DNA of 6,323 nucleotides from Actinomycetes bacterium (lineage in GTDB: Bacteria; Actinomycetota; Thermoleophilia; Solirubrobacterales; Solirubrobacteraceae). Where the stretch lies: NCBI GenBank assembly GCA_023405705.1, contig JAEXXR010000678.1:1-6323 (forward strand), in the 5' to 3' direction. Below are positions 5,357 to 6,323 of the stretch, one piece after another. Position 1 is the first letter of the stretch. Each line of letters starts with the position of its first letter. The notes below the pieces were generated by a model. It was not told the DNA's origin. It ran no database searches and worked only from the letters and a program-made list of their open reading frames with translations. Position numbers and translations under genes: made by a program.

Positions 5357-6323
5357 GCGGACTGCTCGACAGCCTCGGCCTGGAGCCGGTGATCAACGCC
5401 GTCGGGCCGGCGACCCGGCTCGGCTCCTCGACTCCCGGGCCGCACGTGCTCGCGGCGATGGAGGAGGCGGCCGGCGCCTTCGTGCGGATGCACGAGCTGC
5501 AGGCGGCGGCCGGTGCCGAGATCGCCGCGCTCTGCGGCGCCGAGGCGGCGTACGTCACCAACGGCGCGGCCGGCGGGCTGATGCTCGCCGCCGCGGCCTG
5601 CATCGCCGGCGACGACCCGGCGACGATGGACCGGCTGCCGCACCTCGACGGCCTGCCCGGCGCGCGCGACGAGATCGTCGTCCACCGCGGCCAGCGGATC
5701 GCCTACGACCACGCGCTGCGCGCGGCCGGCGCGCGGCTGGTCGAGATCGGCTTCCACGACCTCACCTTCCCGTACGAGCTGGAGGCGGCGATCGGCGAGC
5801 GCACCGCCGCCGTCCTGTACTTCTCCAACAGCGGCGCGAACGCGCTGCCGCTCGAGCAGGTCGTCGAGATCGCCCACCGCCGCGGCGTGCCGGTGATCCT
5901 CGACGCCTCGCTGGCGGTGCCGCCGGCGGAGAGCCTCAGACGGTTCGCCGCGCTCGGCGTCGACCTCGTCGCCGTCAGCGGCGGCAAGTGGATCGGCGGG
6001 CCGGCGGCCTCCGGCTTCCTCTACGGCCGCGCCGACCTGATCCGCTCGGTCGCGCTCCAGCACCAGGACCAGGACGTGCGGCTGGAGACGTGGCACGGCG
6101 CCCACCTGATCGCCGACGGCACGCTCGCCGGCCCGCCCCACCAGGGGATCGGCCGTGCGCTGAAGGTCGGCAAGGAGGAGATCGCCGGCCTGCTCGCCGC
6201 GCTGCGCGACTACGCCGCGCGCGACCACGCCGCCGACCGCGCGCGCTGGACCGCCGACTGCGAGACGGTCGTCGCCGCGCTGCACGGGATCGACGGCGTG
6301 CGGGCGCAGGTGCTGCACGCCGA
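5353..6323 (+). CDS. SelA-like PLP-dependent enzyme (DgaE / aminotransferase class V fold), 3' end cut by window
   Basis: An open frame from GTG 5353 runs off the right edge (323 complete codons). GAGG (5342-5345) lies 7 nt upstream and the start overlaps the previous stop (GTGA). Fold-type-I PLP features are clear: the phosphate-cup region VTNGAAGG (68-75), the segment HRGQRIAYDHALRAAGA (about 195 residues before the break), D184 in VILDAS which would contact the pyridine nitrogen, and the Schiff-base lysine K212 in SGGKWIGGP. Near the end GRALKVGKEEIAGLL is typical of the SelA-like branch that includes D-glucosaminate-6-phosphate ammonia-lyase and SelA-related proteins of unknown function. 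The family usually has about 370-400 residues, so perhaps 50-70 are missing. True selenocysteine synthase is unlikely given transporter and hydrolase neighbours and the short N-terminus. A beta-elimination (ammonia-lyase) or transaminase-like role on an amino-sugar acid or amino acid is inferred. Confidence 0.87.
   Translation, partial: MSGLLDSLGLEPVINAVGPATRLGSSTPGPHVLAAMEEAAGAFVRMHELQAAAGAEIAALCGAEAAYVTNGAAGGLMLAAAACIAGDDPATMDRLPHLDGLPGARDEIVVHRGQRIAYDHALRAAGARLVEIGFHDLTFPYELEAAIGERTAAVLYFSNSGANALPLEQVVEIAHRRGVPVILDASLAVPPAESLRRFAALGVDLVAVSGGKWIGGPAASGFLYGRADLIRSVALQHQDQDVRLETWHGAHLIADGTLAGPPHQGIGRALKVGKEEIAGLLAALRDYAARDHAADRARWTADCETVVAALHGIDGVRAQVLHA

Noticed and set aside
1..6323. tRNA/rRNA genes, CRISPR arrays, insertion sequences or attachment sites
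   Set aside because: No repeat arrays, terminal inverted repeats, transposase motifs or tRNA-like sequences were seen; apart from 805-1004 and 1-27 the window is filled with coding sequence.

Overview
The window comes from a very GC-rich genome whose codon third positions are almost all G or C. Together with an actinobacterial-style lipoprotein solute-binding protein and TTG/GTG starts, this suggests Actinomycetota. A deep lineage such as Thermoleophilia (Conexibacter/Solirubrobacter relatives) is a guess from general character, not a demonstrated assignment.

Layout: a single leftward gene (28-804) encodes a metallo-beta-lactamase-fold protein of the AHL-lactonase-like type whose first metal motif is degraded. 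A 200-bp divergent intergenic region (805-1004) is the only real non-coding stretch. It holds a good rightward promoter candidate (TTGACG, 18 bp, AACAAT) with a bulged inverted repeat in its spacer, a second inverted repeat just upstream, and a small AT-rich repeat cluster at the probable transcription start. From 1005 to the right edge runs one tightly packed operon: a lipoprotein sugar-type solute-binding protein (1005-2420), two MalF/MalG-type permeases (2404-3396 and 3393-4343), a phosphotriesterase-family amidohydrolase (4340-5356), and a SelA-like pyridoxal-phosphate enzyme (5353 to beyond 6323, cut by the window edge). Every junction is an overlap (17, 4, 4 and 4 nt), so translational coupling throughout is likely. 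No ATP-binding subunit, kinase or transcriptional regulator is present in the window.

Reading them together: the CUT1-type importer captures a carbohydrate-like solute. The phosphotriesterase-family protein, whose relatives include sugar-lactone and AHL lactonases, would hydrolyse an ester or lactone. The SelA-like enzyme, related to D-glucosaminate-6-phosphate ammonia-lyase (DgaE), would perform a PLP-dependent elimination on an amino-acid-like or amino-sugar-acid product. The divergent MBL protein could be an accessory hydrolase or a non-catalytic binding protein. The fold assignments are well supported by motifs. The substrate and pathway are inference.
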